NCBI GenBank assembly: GCA_016196035.1 | Contig: JACPYM010000002.1 | Span: 124,001-188,000 of the forward strand | DNA: 64,000 bases | Reading direction: 5' to 3' | Origin: Acidobacteriota bacterium | GTDB taxonomy: Bacteria; Acidobacteriota; Blastocatellia; RBC074 | Part shown: one piece after another, positions 56,235 to 64,000 of the stretch | Layout: each line of letters starts with the position of its first letter | Position numbering within the stretch: position 1 is the first letter of the stretch | The notes under the pieces: model-generated | Databases searched by the model: none | What the model was told of the DNA's origin: nothing | The model's input: only the letters and a program-made list of their open reading frames with translations | Made by a program: the position numbers and the translations under genes

Positions 56235-56795
56235 CTAGGCCGTCTTCACCGCGACTTGCACTGGCGCTGGCGTGGCGATTTTGGTCAGGGTGAGTTCCAG
56301 CACGCCTTCCTTGATCGTCGCGGCAGCGCTAGCCGGGTCAACTTCACCCGGCAATGTGAGGGCGCGGCAAAACTGATTCGCGCGCCATTCCGAATAAACC
56401 GTCTGCGCTTCCTGTTTTTCTTCCTGCGTGGTGGTCTTGCCGCTGATGACGAGGCGTTGCGGTTCGACGCTCACCTTGATTTCTTCCGCCTTGAAGCCCG
56501 GCACTTCAGCACGCACGATCAACTTGCCGCTCTCTTCTTTGATCTCGACGGGCACGCGCCGCGCCATCTCGGCTTCGGCCCGGAACCAGTCGTCCAATTC
56601 GCGGCCAAACTCACGCCCCCGCGCTTCAAAGAAATCATAAGCGCGCTTGGCGATATTTTGGGTCAACTCTTTCATCTGCTCGAACAACTGTTCGGCTTCG
56701 ACAAAGAGCGGTTTGGATTCCGCCGCTGTCACCGCCTTGGGTTTCGCTGCGGCCAGCGGTTCAGGTTGTTTCGCAACTGCTTGAGACGTTTGCAT
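56235..56795 (-). CDS. Hsp20 small heat shock protein with N-terminal DUF2934-like segment
   Basis: This 186-residue protein has a C-terminal alpha-crystallin domain (about 82-180: VPVEIKEESGKLIVRAEVPG, VSVEPQRLVISGK, FCRALTLPGEVDPASAAATI). The usual IxI/V tail is replaced by an Ala/Val-rich end. Upstream, NIAKRAYDFFEARGREFGRE with DDWFRAEAEM (about 47-77) closely fits the DUF2934 pattern. Small heat shock proteins bind unfolding proteins. AAGGAG precedes the ATG. The fused short domain is unusual and might mediate oligomer or partner contacts. Confidence 0.9.
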   Translation of the reverse strand: MQTSQAVAKQPEPLAAAKPKAVTAAESKPLFVEAEQLFEQMKELTQNIAKRAYDFFEARGREFGRELDDWFRAEAEMARRVPVEIKEESGKLIVRAEVPGFKAEEIKVSVEPQRLVISGKTTTQEEKQEAQTVYSEWRANQFCRALTLPGEVDPASAAATIKEGVLELTLTKIATPAPVQVAVKTA

Positions 56796-57285
56796 AGTCT
56801 TTTCTCCTTATCTCATGGGAATAACGATCTGTTGAGTATTCACCTCGAATGACTCGCCCAAGCAGAGAGGTGCAACAGATGTGCCAGCCACTGCACAGGT
56901 ATTTTCAGATGATTGTTGCGGAAGCCTGCCCAACGGCTGAGCAAAAGCGCGCAAGCAAGACTGTACAGCAGGCTGCCAGCCTGCTGCGGCCTGCGCCCGG
57001 GACGGAATGAAGGTGATCAGGACTTACGCAAAGATTTGCCACAGAGGCACGGAGACACAGAGGAAGACCGCGATCTCCGGCAGAACTGTAACAAAGCTCT
57101 GTGTCTCTGTGCCTCTGTGGCTATCGCGCGCGCGTTTTGCGTAAGTCCTGGTGATTTCGGCATTCATGCTATCGTCATCCGCATTGAGCTTGTTGCGACC
57201 TGCACGCAGGACCGAGGGAAAGTGATTGCGCCCTTACCGCCAAGCCGCAGCAGGCTCCCCAGCCTGCTGCGCACCGACACCGAAA
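56796..57285. repeat. 490-bp intergenic region with nested inverted repeats
   Basis: No gene is seen. A CCACAGAGGCACGGAG-family element (copy 4) occupies 57018-57150, with GGACTTACGCAAA outer arms. It is itself bracketed by GCAGGCTGCCAGCCTGCTGC (about 56963-56982) and GCAGCAGGCTCCCCAGCC (about 57246-57263), giving nested palindromes. The hsp20 promoter should lie in the first part but was not resolved. Confidence 0.8.
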
Positions 57286-59709
57286 TTATTCGCTGCGCAG
57301 CGCCACCAACGGATCAACCGCTGTCGCGCGCCGCGCGGGCAGCCAGCACGCCAGGAACGCCACGCCCGTCAGCAGCAACGCAATCAAAGCAAAGGTCAGC
57401 GGATCGGTCGCGCTGACGCCAAACAACATGGCTTTCAACACGCGGGTCAACGCCAGCGCAGCCGCCACGCCCAGCGCTACGCCCAGCAACACCAGCTTCA
57501 TGCCCTGCCCCAGCATCAACCGCAACAGCGCCCCCGGTTGCGCGCCCAGGGCCAGACGCAAGCTCAGTTCGGGCGTGCGTTGCGCGACGTTGTAACTCAT
57601 CACGCCATAAATCCCGACAGCGGCCAGCGCCATGCCAAGCAGAGCGAACAGGCCCAACAAAGCCAGGTTGAAGCGTTCGCCCGCGACCGAACGATCCACG
57701 ATCTCTTCCAGCGAACGCAGCGCCGTCACCGGCAAGGCGGCATCCACTTCGCGCAGTTGTTGCTGTACGGCGGCGCTCAACGCCAGCGGGTCGCCTGTCG
57801 TGCGCACCATAAACTTCACTGACAAAAACTTGCGCATCATCAGCGTGAGATCAGCGGGCGCTTGCGCGGCGGGGATGAACATCATCGGCGGCGCCGCTTC
57901 GTTCAAGCCGAAGTGTTTGGTGTCGCCGACGACGCCGACGATGCGGTGTTGCAGGGCGTTTGGCCCGCGCCCTATCTGCAACGGCTGGCCCAGCGGCTCA
58001 ACGTTCGCCAGGAATTTCCGTGCAAACGCCTCGTTGACAACAGCGACGTGTTCCGTGCCCGTGTCATCAGTCGCCGCGAACGCGCGCCCTTGCCGCACGG
58101 GCACGCGCAACACGTTGAAATAATCGGCGGAGATCAACCGAAACTGCACCGATTCGCGCCGGGCGGGTTGGCCCGCAATCGCAAAAGGCATGCGGAATTG
58201 CGCGGAGAGCGGCAGGTTGCTGGTGACAGCGGCGGATTCGACGCCGGGCAAGGCGCGCAACCGTTCGAGCGCGCGGTCGTAAAAGGCCGCCGTCTTTGCC
58301 GTCGTGTCATAATTCGCGCCGTTGGGCGAGAGTTGAAAGGTCAGCACGTTGTGCGCATCAAAACCCGGCTTGACCTCGCGCAGATTGACGAAGGTGCGCG
58401 AGGTCAAGCCCGCGCCAACCAGCAGCAACAATGACAACGCAACTTCGGCGACGACCAACGCGGCGCGCAAACGCCCCTGGCTGGCGCTCGCCATCCCACG
58501 GTTCGCGCCGTCTTTGAGCGCCTGATTCACATCCACGCGCGACACTTGCCAGGCTGGCGCGAGGCCGAATAGCAAGCCCGTCGTGACCGCCGCCGCCAAC
58601 GCGAATAGCAGCACGCGCCAATCCAGCGTGATGCCGCCCAGATAAGCCAAGCGTCCTTCTGGCACGCGCGCGGCTAGCCAATCCACGCCCCAGACGGCGA
58701 GCAGCAAGCCCGCCGCGCCGCCGCATAACGCTAACAACAGGCTTTCGGTCAGCAACTGCCGTAAGACGCGCGACCAGCCCGCGCCCAGCGCCTGCCGCAC
58801 GGCCAATTCACGCTGCCGCGCCGTCGCGCGCGTCAATTGCAGGTTCGCCACATTCGCGCAGGCAATCAACAAGACGAAACCGACCGCGCCCAGCAACAAC
58901 CACAACAGACCGCGCGCATCCGCCGTCATCGCCTGTTGCCAAGGCTCGACGCCGACAGTTTCATTCGGCTGCATGCGGCGCGGAAACTGGGCGCGATACT
59001 TTTCGCCGACCAACTGCATTTCGGCCTTGGCTTGCGCGGGCGTCACGCCGATTTTCAACCGGCCCAGCGCGCCGTAATTGGGGTCGCTGTCGCCTTTGAG
59101 CGAAGGACGTAGCGGCACATAGACATCGGATTCGGGCAGGAATTGGAAACCGCGCGGCAACACGCCGATGACGGTGTGAGGTACGCTGTCAATCAGCACG
59201 GTGCGCCCGATCAAATCAGCGCTTCCGCCAAAACGCCGCCGCCACAGACTTTCGCTCAACACCGCGACGGGTGTGCCGCTGGGCTGGTCTTCTGCGTTGA
59301 CGAAGCTGCGGCCCAGTTGCGGCGCGACGCCGAGCACGCGGAAAAAATCTTGCGAGACTTTGAGCGCGGGCACGAATTCGGCTTCATTACCGCCCGCCAG
59401 ATTGACGCCGGAACCGATGGATTGATAAAGCGCCAACGCCTCGAACGCTTGCTGGTTTTCGTGCCAGAAGAGGAACTTGGGTTCGCCCACCGAACCATCA
59501 TCGCCGCCGGTGCCGCTCTGTCCCAGTTGCATCAACCGCTCCGGCTGCGGATAAGGCAGCGGACGCAGCAACACTGCGTTGACGACGCTGAACAGCGCCA
59601 CATTCGCGCCGATGCCCAAGGCGAGTGAAAGCACCGCGACCACTGTCAAGCCGGGGCTTTTCAGTAGCATACGCGCACCGTAGCGTAAGTCGTGCAGGAT
59701 GGTTTCCAT
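57286..59709 (-). CDS. MacB-like permease with duplicated FtsX domains (ADOP type)
   Basis: This 807-residue permease has two MacB-periplasmic-core plus FtsX units. The first opens DLRYGARMLLKSPGLTVVAV, and the first FtsX spans include GLLWLLLGAVGFVLLIACANVANL. A second unit begins near 450 (RAALVVAEVALSLLLLVGAGLTSRTF) and ends with AVGIYGVMSYNVAQRTPELSLRLALGA and the closing ARRATAVDPLVALRSE. This about-800-residue duplicated orphan permease is greatly expanded in Acidobacteria. Its ATPase partner is usually elsewhere, and none is nearby. ATG 59709 is chosen, with GGAGGAAC upstream. The longer frame crosses a repeat. Confidence 0.92.
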   Translation of the reverse strand: METILHDLRYGARMLLKSPGLTVVAVLSLALGIGANVALFSVVNAVLLRPLPYPQPERLMQLGQSGTGGDDGSVGEPKFLFWHENQQAFEALALYQSIGSGVNLAGGNEAEFVPALKVSQDFFRVLGVAPQLGRSFVNAEDQPSGTPVAVLSESLWRRRFGGSADLIGRTVLIDSVPHTVIGVLPRGFQFLPESDVYVPLRPSLKGDSDPNYGALGRLKIGVTPAQAKAEMQLVGEKYRAQFPRRMQPNETVGVEPWQQAMTADARGLLWLLLGAVGFVLLIACANVANLQLTRATARQRELAVRQALGAGWSRVLRQLLTESLLLALCGGAAGLLLAVWGVDWLAARVPEGRLAYLGGITLDWRVLLFALAAAVTTGLLFGLAPAWQVSRVDVNQALKDGANRGMASASQGRLRAALVVAEVALSLLLLVGAGLTSRTFVNLREVKPGFDAHNVLTFQLSPNGANYDTTAKTAAFYDRALERLRALPGVESAAVTSNLPLSAQFRMPFAIAGQPARRESVQFRLISADYFNVLRVPVRQGRAFAATDDTGTEHVAVVNEAFARKFLANVEPLGQPLQIGRGPNALQHRIVGVVGDTKHFGLNEAAPPMMFIPAAQAPADLTLMMRKFLSVKFMVRTTGDPLALSAAVQQQLREVDAALPVTALRSLEEIVDRSVAGERFNLALLGLFALLGMALAAVGIYGVMSYNVAQRTPELSLRLALGAQPGALLRLMLGQGMKLVLLGVALGVAAALALTRVLKAMLFGVSATDPLTFALIALLLTGVAFLACWLPARRATAVDPLVALRSE

Positions 59710-59840
59710 CGTTGTTCCTCCTGCCGAGCGAGCTACCAACTCGCGTGCCAGGGCTAAATGACTGTTATGCAAAGCAAAGTTTTGACAAGGTTGTGGATGG
59801 CTGTTCGGAAGTGGGAAGGCGTGATCCCAAAAGTGAAGCT

Positions 59841-60011
59841 CCTGGGTACGCACGCTTCCAGCGTGCGAGCGCGCACATCGTGAGCCAGTCACAGAAACTA
59901 TAGACTACAGTGTGCGCATGACCTTCAGCCTAAACAAAATGCCACGCTACGACCTCTCGGTCACAAGCTCGCGGCGCTCGCGTTCGCACGCTGGAAGCGT
60001 GCGAACCCAGG
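59841..60011. repeat. GGTACGCACGCTTCCAGCGTGCG inverted repeat, copy 2 of 2
   Basis: Arms lie at about 59841-59873 and 59974-60011, with a loop of about 100 bp, between the divergent permease and WD40 genes. It shares its arm sequence with 45994-46097. Both upstream in-frame extensions of the flanking genes translate this element (RSHAGSVRTQ appears in each), which helps reject those longer starts. Confidence 0.88.
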
Positions 60012-60052
60012 TGGCACGCAGTTTGGATAGTCTTGGCTGGAAAGGAACCAAC

Positions 60053-62086
60053 ATGAACTTGCTGGATGTTTACGAAGGCCGCCTGGCGTGGACGGATTAC
60101 TTGCGGCAACAGCCCCAACTCGCCGCCACGGCTGAAACACCTTCGCTCAAGCTGGCGTTGAGCGAAGCGGTCTATCAGACCGCGTTGACCAGCGGCCTGG
60201 GCGGCGCGCGTATCGAACCACCAACCGTTGAACACACGCGCGAATTTGAACTGGCGGGCGCGCTGGCGCAACTCAACGCCGATTTTACGCCGCTGTTGGG
60301 CGATGCCGTGTGGCGGTTGGAATTGCAGCACGCGGCGCTGCTCGAAGTCTTGCAAGAGATTCGGCTGGCCGAATTCGAGCGCGCGGCCCGCGCCTATCGC
60401 ACGCGGGCCGAACGCGCCTATCTGAATGGCTGGTATGCCGAGGCGCTCAGCGACTTCCTCAAAGCCGAACGGCGCAACTATCCCGATTTTGCCGTGCTGC
60501 GTTCCATCGCCAACATTTATCTTTATCATTCGATCAATCTGCCCAGGGCGCTCGAATACTTTCGCAAGGCCGCTAAGTACGCGCGTCCCGCCGATGCGCG
60601 GCAGGCCGCCGAGGCGCATTACTTCGCCGGGCTGGTCTGTTTGATCGAACAGCAGCCTGAACCCGCTTTGACCGAATTGCGCGAAGCGGTCGAGTTATTG
60701 CCGCAATTTTACGAGGCGCATTACCAGCGCGCCGCCGTGGCCGCCTTGCTCGGACAAAGCGACGAAGCCATCGCCAATCTGGAACAGGCGATCAGCGGCG
60801 ATGCGCGGTATTACGAGCGTGTCAAAGGCGACGCTTGGTTTAACGGATTGCGCGCGGAAGTGCAGGCGCTGCTCGAACGTTTGGTCGAACCGGTGCAGGC
60901 GCGCGTCGCCCAGGTCAAACAGGATGCGGCGCAGTTGCAGGGTTATGTGATTGCCGTGGCCGAGCAGGAAAAACTCACGCGCGTGCTGCAAGAGTTAGAG
61001 CAGAAAGCGGCGCACGAAACGACCTATCACGACCGGTTAAAGCTGTTGGAACGGCTGACGCAGTTGCAGGAAGACTTGCAGCACATTCACGAACGTTTCG
61101 ACAAACGCTATGCGATTGACCCGCGCGATTATGTGCGGGCGATTGCCTTCAGCCACGATGGGCGTTCGTTGGCGGCGGGTTTCTTGCACGGCGGCGTGCA
61201 ACTTTGGGAAGTGGATTCGATGTTGCAACAGCACACGTTCACGGGCCATTACGCCAGTGTCAATTCGGTCGCCTTTAGCCCCAACGATCTGTTGCTGGCG
61301 ACGGCCAGCCGTGATCGCGCGATCAAAATCTGGGAGGCCGACACCGGCAAGGAATTGCAAATACTGCACGGCCACAGCGCCGAGGTGCGCGCCGTCACGT
61401 TCAGCCCCGACGGTCAATGGCTGGTGTCGGGCAGCCACGACAAAACGATTCGCATCTGGCGCGCCGCCACCGGGCACGAAGTCGAAACGCTGCGCGGCCA
61501 CACCCGGCCTGTGACCTCGGTGGTTTTTGCGCCCGACGGACAAATGCTGGCGTCGGGTAGTTGGGATCACACGATCATGCTGTGGGATTTGCATTCAGGC
61601 CGCGCCAGCAGCTTGCTCAGCGGTCACAGCAACGGCGTGGCGGCGCTGACCATCAGCCCCGACGGGCGCTGGCTGGCGTCGGGCGGCGAAGGCGGTGAGG
61701 TCAAGCTATGGGATTTGCAGGCCGGGCGCGAGGTGCGCAGCTTCACCGGCTTGCGCAACAGCGTCACGTCGGTGGCCTTCAGTCCGGATGGCGCGTTGTT
61801 GGCGGCGGGCAGTTTGGGCGTCAAAATCATGGTCTGGAAAACGGTGACCGCCGAAGTCGTGCGGAAACTGCAATACGAAAACATCAGCTACAACTCGGTG
61901 GCGTTTAGCCCGCGCGGGCACTGGCTGGCGCTGGGCAGCCGCGATTTGCAACTGTGGTTGAAAGCCATTCTGACCGAAGAGGAATACGCGGCGGTCAAAG
62001 CGGGCGAGGAACGCGCGGCGCGGGCGGCGCGCGAAAAAGAAGAGAAGCTGTTGCCCACGTATGTTTCGATTCTCACGGGCGCTTGA
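60053..62086 (+). CDS. TPR and WD40 repeat protein
   Basis: This 677-residue protein has an N-terminal TPR-like helical part (about 110-300: RAERAYLNGWYAEALSDFLKAE, RALEYFRKAAKYARPADA, YEAHYQRAAVAALLGQSDEA). A coiled coil follows (about 290-355). The C-terminal beta-propeller of seven WD40 repeats (about 355-650) has repeats such as VNSVAFSPNDLLLATASRD with IKIWEADTG. It ends in a charged helix. It is a scaffold for protein complexes, probably cytoplasmic. AAAGGA precedes ATG 60053. No enzymatic domain or kinase is fused to it, unlike many bacterial WD40 proteins. Confidence 0.87.
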   Translation: MNLLDVYEGRLAWTDYLRQQPQLAATAETPSLKLALSEAVYQTALTSGLGGARIEPPTVEHTREFELAGALAQLNADFTPLLGDAVWRLELQHAALLEVLQEIRLAEFERAARAYRTRAERAYLNGWYAEALSDFLKAERRNYPDFAVLRSIANIYLYHSINLPRALEYFRKAAKYARPADARQAAEAHYFAGLVCLIEQQPEPALTELREAVELLPQFYEAHYQRAAVAALLGQSDEAIANLEQAISGDARYYERVKGDAWFNGLRAEVQALLERLVEPVQARVAQVKQDAAQLQGYVIAVAEQEKLTRVLQELEQKAAHETTYHDRLKLLERLTQLQEDLQHIHERFDKRYAIDPRDYVRAIAFSHDGRSLAAGFLHGGVQLWEVDSMLQQHTFTGHYASVNSVAFSPNDLLLATASRDRAIKIWEADTGKELQILHGHSAEVRAVTFSPDGQWLVSGSHDKTIRIWRAATGHEVETLRGHTRPVTSVVFAPDGQMLASGSWDHTIMLWDLHSGRASSLLSGHSNGVAALTISPDGRWLASGGEGGEVKLWDLQAGREVRSFTGLRNSVTSVAFSPDGALLAAGSLGVKIMVWKTVTAEVVRKLQYENISYNSVAFSPRGHWLALGSRDLQLWLKAILTEEEYAAVKAGEERAARAAREKEEKLLPTYVSILTGA

Positions 62087-62096
62087 GCTATGGAAC

Positions 62097-62184
62097 GGTG
62101 CCGCGCGCGTCAGCAAGCGGGCATCCGAGTATTGCCCATTCGTAAATGTCGGCGCCACCGCTGGCTGACGCGCGCGGTACTGCC
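62097..62184. repeat. GTACCGCGCGCGTGAGCAAGCGG palindrome, copy 2 of 3
   Basis: Arms of about 25 bp (62097-62120 and 62158-62184) contain GCCGCGCGCGTCAGCAAGCGG. It begins 11 bp after the WD40 stop and ends 10 bp before the convergent Uma2 stop. Compared with the other copies, GTGAGC is changed to GTCAGC with the complementary change in the other arm, so the stem has been maintained. Confidence 0.9.
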
Positions 62185-62193
62185 ACGGCTGGC

Positions 62194-62868
62194 TCAATCG
62201 AGGATGTCCGCCAGTTTCAAGGTGAACCCCGGCAGTAATGGTTCGCCGGAAAGCTCGGTGGGCTTGTCCGGAATTTCGACCGCCGTATTAGGGCGGTAAA
62301 TGTGCACCTGCTTTTTCAATGGATCAATCAACCAGCCCAATTGCGCGCCGTTCGCCATGTACTCTTCCATTTTCCGTTGCAACGGTTTCAGCCGGTCTGA
62401 GGACGAACATAATTCGACGACAAAATCGGGGCAGATGCGCGCAAAAGTTTGGCGCTGCTCCGGCGATAAGGCGTCCCAACGTTCGCGCCGCATCCACGAA
62501 ACATCAGGGGCGCGTTTGGCCCCGTTGGGCAAGGTGAATCCGGCAGAGGAGTCAAAACCTTTGCCTGTGCCATCGGCTTCGACCCAAATTGCAAAACGGC
62601 CGGTCAACAAAAAATTGCGGCCACCACCTTCGGAAACAACTGGCAGTTGAATAATCATTTCGCCCTCGCTGGTCATTTCGGTGCGGGGTTCAGGATGCGC
62701 GGCACAAAATTGCGCGTAGTCCTCATCGGTGCAGCGGTCGTGCTCGGCATCCGGCTGGAGGATGATGGCGCCCAGACCGGCGGGCCATTCAAGCGAAGAC
62801 CAGAAGCTTTGGCTTGCACTTTTCGGGGCTTTTTTCGGTACCGTGGCAAATGCGGCATTGACAGTCAT
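62194..62868 (-). CDS. Uma2 (DUF820) family putative endonuclease
   Basis: This 224-residue Uma2 protein has the family opening EDYAQFCAAHPEPRTEMTSEGE followed by the PD-(D/E)xK-type core. Core motifs are RAPDVSWMRRERW (Asp), CPDFVVELCSSSDRL (Glu-x-Cys/Ser) and KMEEYMANGAQLGWLIDP. It is found widely, often in many copies, in cyanobacteria and Acidobacteria. Nuclease action is inferred from the fold, and the biological role is unknown. It stands alone between two palindromes. Confidence 0.88.
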   Translation of the reverse strand: MTVNAAFATVPKKAPKSASQSFWSSLEWPAGLGAIILQPDAEHDRCTDEDYAQFCAAHPEPRTEMTSEGEMIIQLPVVSEGGGRNFLLTGRFAIWVEADGTGKGFDSSAGFTLPNGAKRAPDVSWMRRERWDALSPEQRQTFARICPDFVVELCSSSDRLKPLQRKMEEYMANGAQLGWLIDPLKKQVHIYRPNTAVEIPDKPTELSGEPLLPGFTLKLADILD

Positions 62869-63266
62869 AAAGCGGTTCCTCCCTGCTAGTACTCCATCAA
62901 GCTGAAAATGAGGGATGTAGGGCGGGATTTAATCCCGCCCTACATCCCGGATGCGCTCTCAGCATCCATCACTTACAGCTTGATGGAGTACTAGGTCGTG
63001 CGTGAGGCCGCAGCATAGCCGCTCACCGCAACACGGGCAAGACAGGCTGACAGGCAATGGCGACTGTGCGCGGCTTTCAGACAATGCGTAACCACTCGAC
63101 AGAACTCAGCGTCTGACATATTGTGCGGCAAGCAATCGCTGCTGGAATTGCACTTCAATCCAAAAATACACTGACAATCTGGCGACTCTTGCGAGTCAGT
63201 CGCCCAACTTGTCCGCCGCTTGCCGTTTGAGCTGCGGGCACAATCGCAACTCACAAGGAGCTACCT
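62869..63266. repeat. Intergenic region with nested palindromes
   Basis: This 398-bp gap has no gene. Outer arms CTAGTACTCCATCAAGCTG and complement (62885-62904/62976-62994) enclose a perfect inner palindrome at 62912-62948 with 16-bp arms (GGGATGTAGGGCGGGA) around TTTAA. The remainder (62995-63240) shows no recognised structure and presumably holds the promoter of the DinB-like gene. Confidence 0.88.
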
Positions 63267-63818
63267 ATGAAACTTTATCCATCCATTCTGCTGATCGTGG
63301 CGTTGGCCGTCACGGCCTTTGCTCAAAACGCCGCGCCCGCAGCCGCCGCGCCGCAAGCCGCCCCGTCCAACCCGCTCAGCGCCGAGGCCAAACAGATGTA
63401 CAACGGCGTCAAAACCAATCTGATCAAGATGGCCGAAAAGATGCCGGAGGAAAACTATGCGTTCAAAGCCACGCCGGACGTGCGCACCTTTGGCGAACTG
63501 ATCGCGCACGTCGCCGATTCGCAAGCGCGCACGTGTTCGACGGTGAATGGCGCGGCCAAAGCCGTCAACGCCGGTCAAAAGAAAACCAAGGCCGAATTGG
63601 TCGCGGCGCTCAAAGAGTCCTTCACGCTGTGCGATCAGGCGTTTGAAGGATTGACGACTGATGCCAAAGCCGTCGAATTGGTCACGATGGGCCAGCGCCA
63701 GCGCACGCGCATCGGCGCCTTGCTCCAGACTGTCTCGCACTCGAATGAAGAGTACGGCTATATGTGCGTTTACATGCGGCTCAAAGGCGTCGTGCCGCCC
63801 TCAAGCGAAGGACGCTAA
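63267..63818 (+). CDS. Secreted DinB-like protein
   Basis: This 183-residue protein has a signal peptide (MKLYPSILLIVALAVTAFAQ) and an Ala-rich linker. A DinB-like four-helix domain follows: EENYAFKATPDVRTFGELIAHVADSQARTCS, with the first conserved His, and EEYGYMCVYMRLKGVVPPSS at the end. Family metal ligands are partly present (AHVAD, QTVSHSNEE). Exported DinB-family proteins are frequent in Acidobacteria and have no known role. CAAGGAGCT precedes the ATG. Confidence 0.87.
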   Translation: MKLYPSILLIVALAVTAFAQNAAPAAAAPQAAPSNPLSAEAKQMYNGVKTNLIKMAEKMPEENYAFKATPDVRTFGELIAHVADSQARTCSTVNGAAKAVNAGQKKTKAELVAALKESFTLCDQAFEGLTTDAKAVELVTMGQRQRTRIGALLQTVSHSNEEYGYMCVYMRLKGVVPPSSEGR

Positions 63819-63835
63819 ATCAATTGGGACACTGG

Positions 63836-63930
63836 TACAGTACCGCGCGCGTGAGCAAGCGGCGCCACAGGTTTGGCGCTGCTTGGGTATGAGGTGACAA
63901 CCGCCGCTTGCTCACGCGCGCGGTACTGTA
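63836..63930. repeat. GTACCGCGCGCGTGAGCAAGCGG palindrome, copy 3 of 3
   Basis: Perfect 29-bp arms (63836-63864 and 63902-63930) beginning TACAGTACCGCGCGCGTGAG surround a 37-bp loop, between the DinB-like gene and the final partial gene. Confidence 0.92.
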
Positions 63931-63950
63931 AAAATTCTGGATAACCACTG

Positions 63951-64000
63951 ATGAAAAGATTTCTCTGCACAATTCTTTTGCTCACGTTGACGGTGTTGGC
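63951..64000 (+). CDS. Start of a secreted protein, cut by the window edge
   Basis: Only 16 complete codons are visible, reading MKRFLCTILLLTLTVL. The basic start and hydrophobic run look like a signal peptide. No strong ribosome site is seen (GGATAACCACTG before the ATG). The mature protein lies outside the window, so its function cannot be judged. Confidence 0.55.
   Translation, partial: MKRFLCTILLLTLTVL

Noticed and set aside
59710-60052. N-terminal extensions of the permease and WD40 genes
   Set aside because: Both contain the same repeat-derived RSHAGSVRTQ peptide, and good ribosome sites lie at the internal ATGs.
62991-63254. 87-codon minus-strand frame upstream of the secreted DinB-like gene
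   Set aside because: It has no ribosome site or family, overlaps the palindrome edge, and its composition is unlike the neighbouring genes.

Overview
The window looks like a chromosomal segment of an acidobacterium, probably class Blastocatellia. This is an inference. It rests on the moderately high GC content, an 807-residue MacB-like permease of the type expanded in Acidobacteria, many toxin-antitoxin pairs, and very many long intergenic inverted repeats. No rRNA, CRISPR array, integrase or phage gene was seen.

Left part (1-18 kb). A truncated multi-PAS sensor is followed by a two-gene [NiFe]-hydrogenase-like pair. Its large subunit lacks most of the nickel-binding residues. Next comes a long plus-strand locus (5.3-17.8 kb) for acyl-chain chemistry: a HAD/acyl-reductase fusion, a second thioester-reductase-like SDR, a pyruvyl-transferase-family protein, two acyl-AMP ligases, a crotonase, FabH, a dedicated ACP, a secreted unknown and a 33-residue membrane peptide. 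Two toxin-antitoxin pairs are lodged inside it. The parts suggest activation, loading on ACP, elongation and reductive release of a lipid whose identity is unknown.

Middle-left (18-31 kb). A minus-strand unit encodes a 1533-residue tyrosinase-like copper protein, a 1068-residue di-haem lipoprotein and a decayed fragment resembling a copper amine oxidase C-terminus. Then come a lipid kinase, a glycosyltransferase, a RES/Xre toxin-antitoxin pair with a visible promoter and operator, and a secreted M28 peptidase.

Translation block (31-45 kb, minus strand). The order is thrS-infC-rpmI-rplT-pheS-[MNT/HEPN, DinB, membrane protein]-pheT-zapB-like-zapA. infC keeps an AUU start codon. rplT encodes L20 fused to a DUF4332-like domain. 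pheS and pheT are separated by a 1.5-kb insert. Upstream are a Val tRNA, a crotonase without catalytic glutamates, an HNH nuclease and a 15-gene tRNA cluster with two structurally odd members.

Right part (45-64 kb). This holds a zinc alcohol dehydrogenase, an MgtC/DUF4010 membrane protein, the threonine-pathway genes asd, lysC and thrC, an NmrA-like SDR, a double ricin-type lectin, a tandem universal stress protein, an Hsp20 with a DUF2934 domain, the large permease, a TPR/WD40 protein, a Uma2 nuclease, a secreted DinB-like protein and the start of one more secreted protein.

Throughout, gene ends are separated by at least ten sequence families of long imperfect palindromes. Several recur, and some touch or enter coding sequence.
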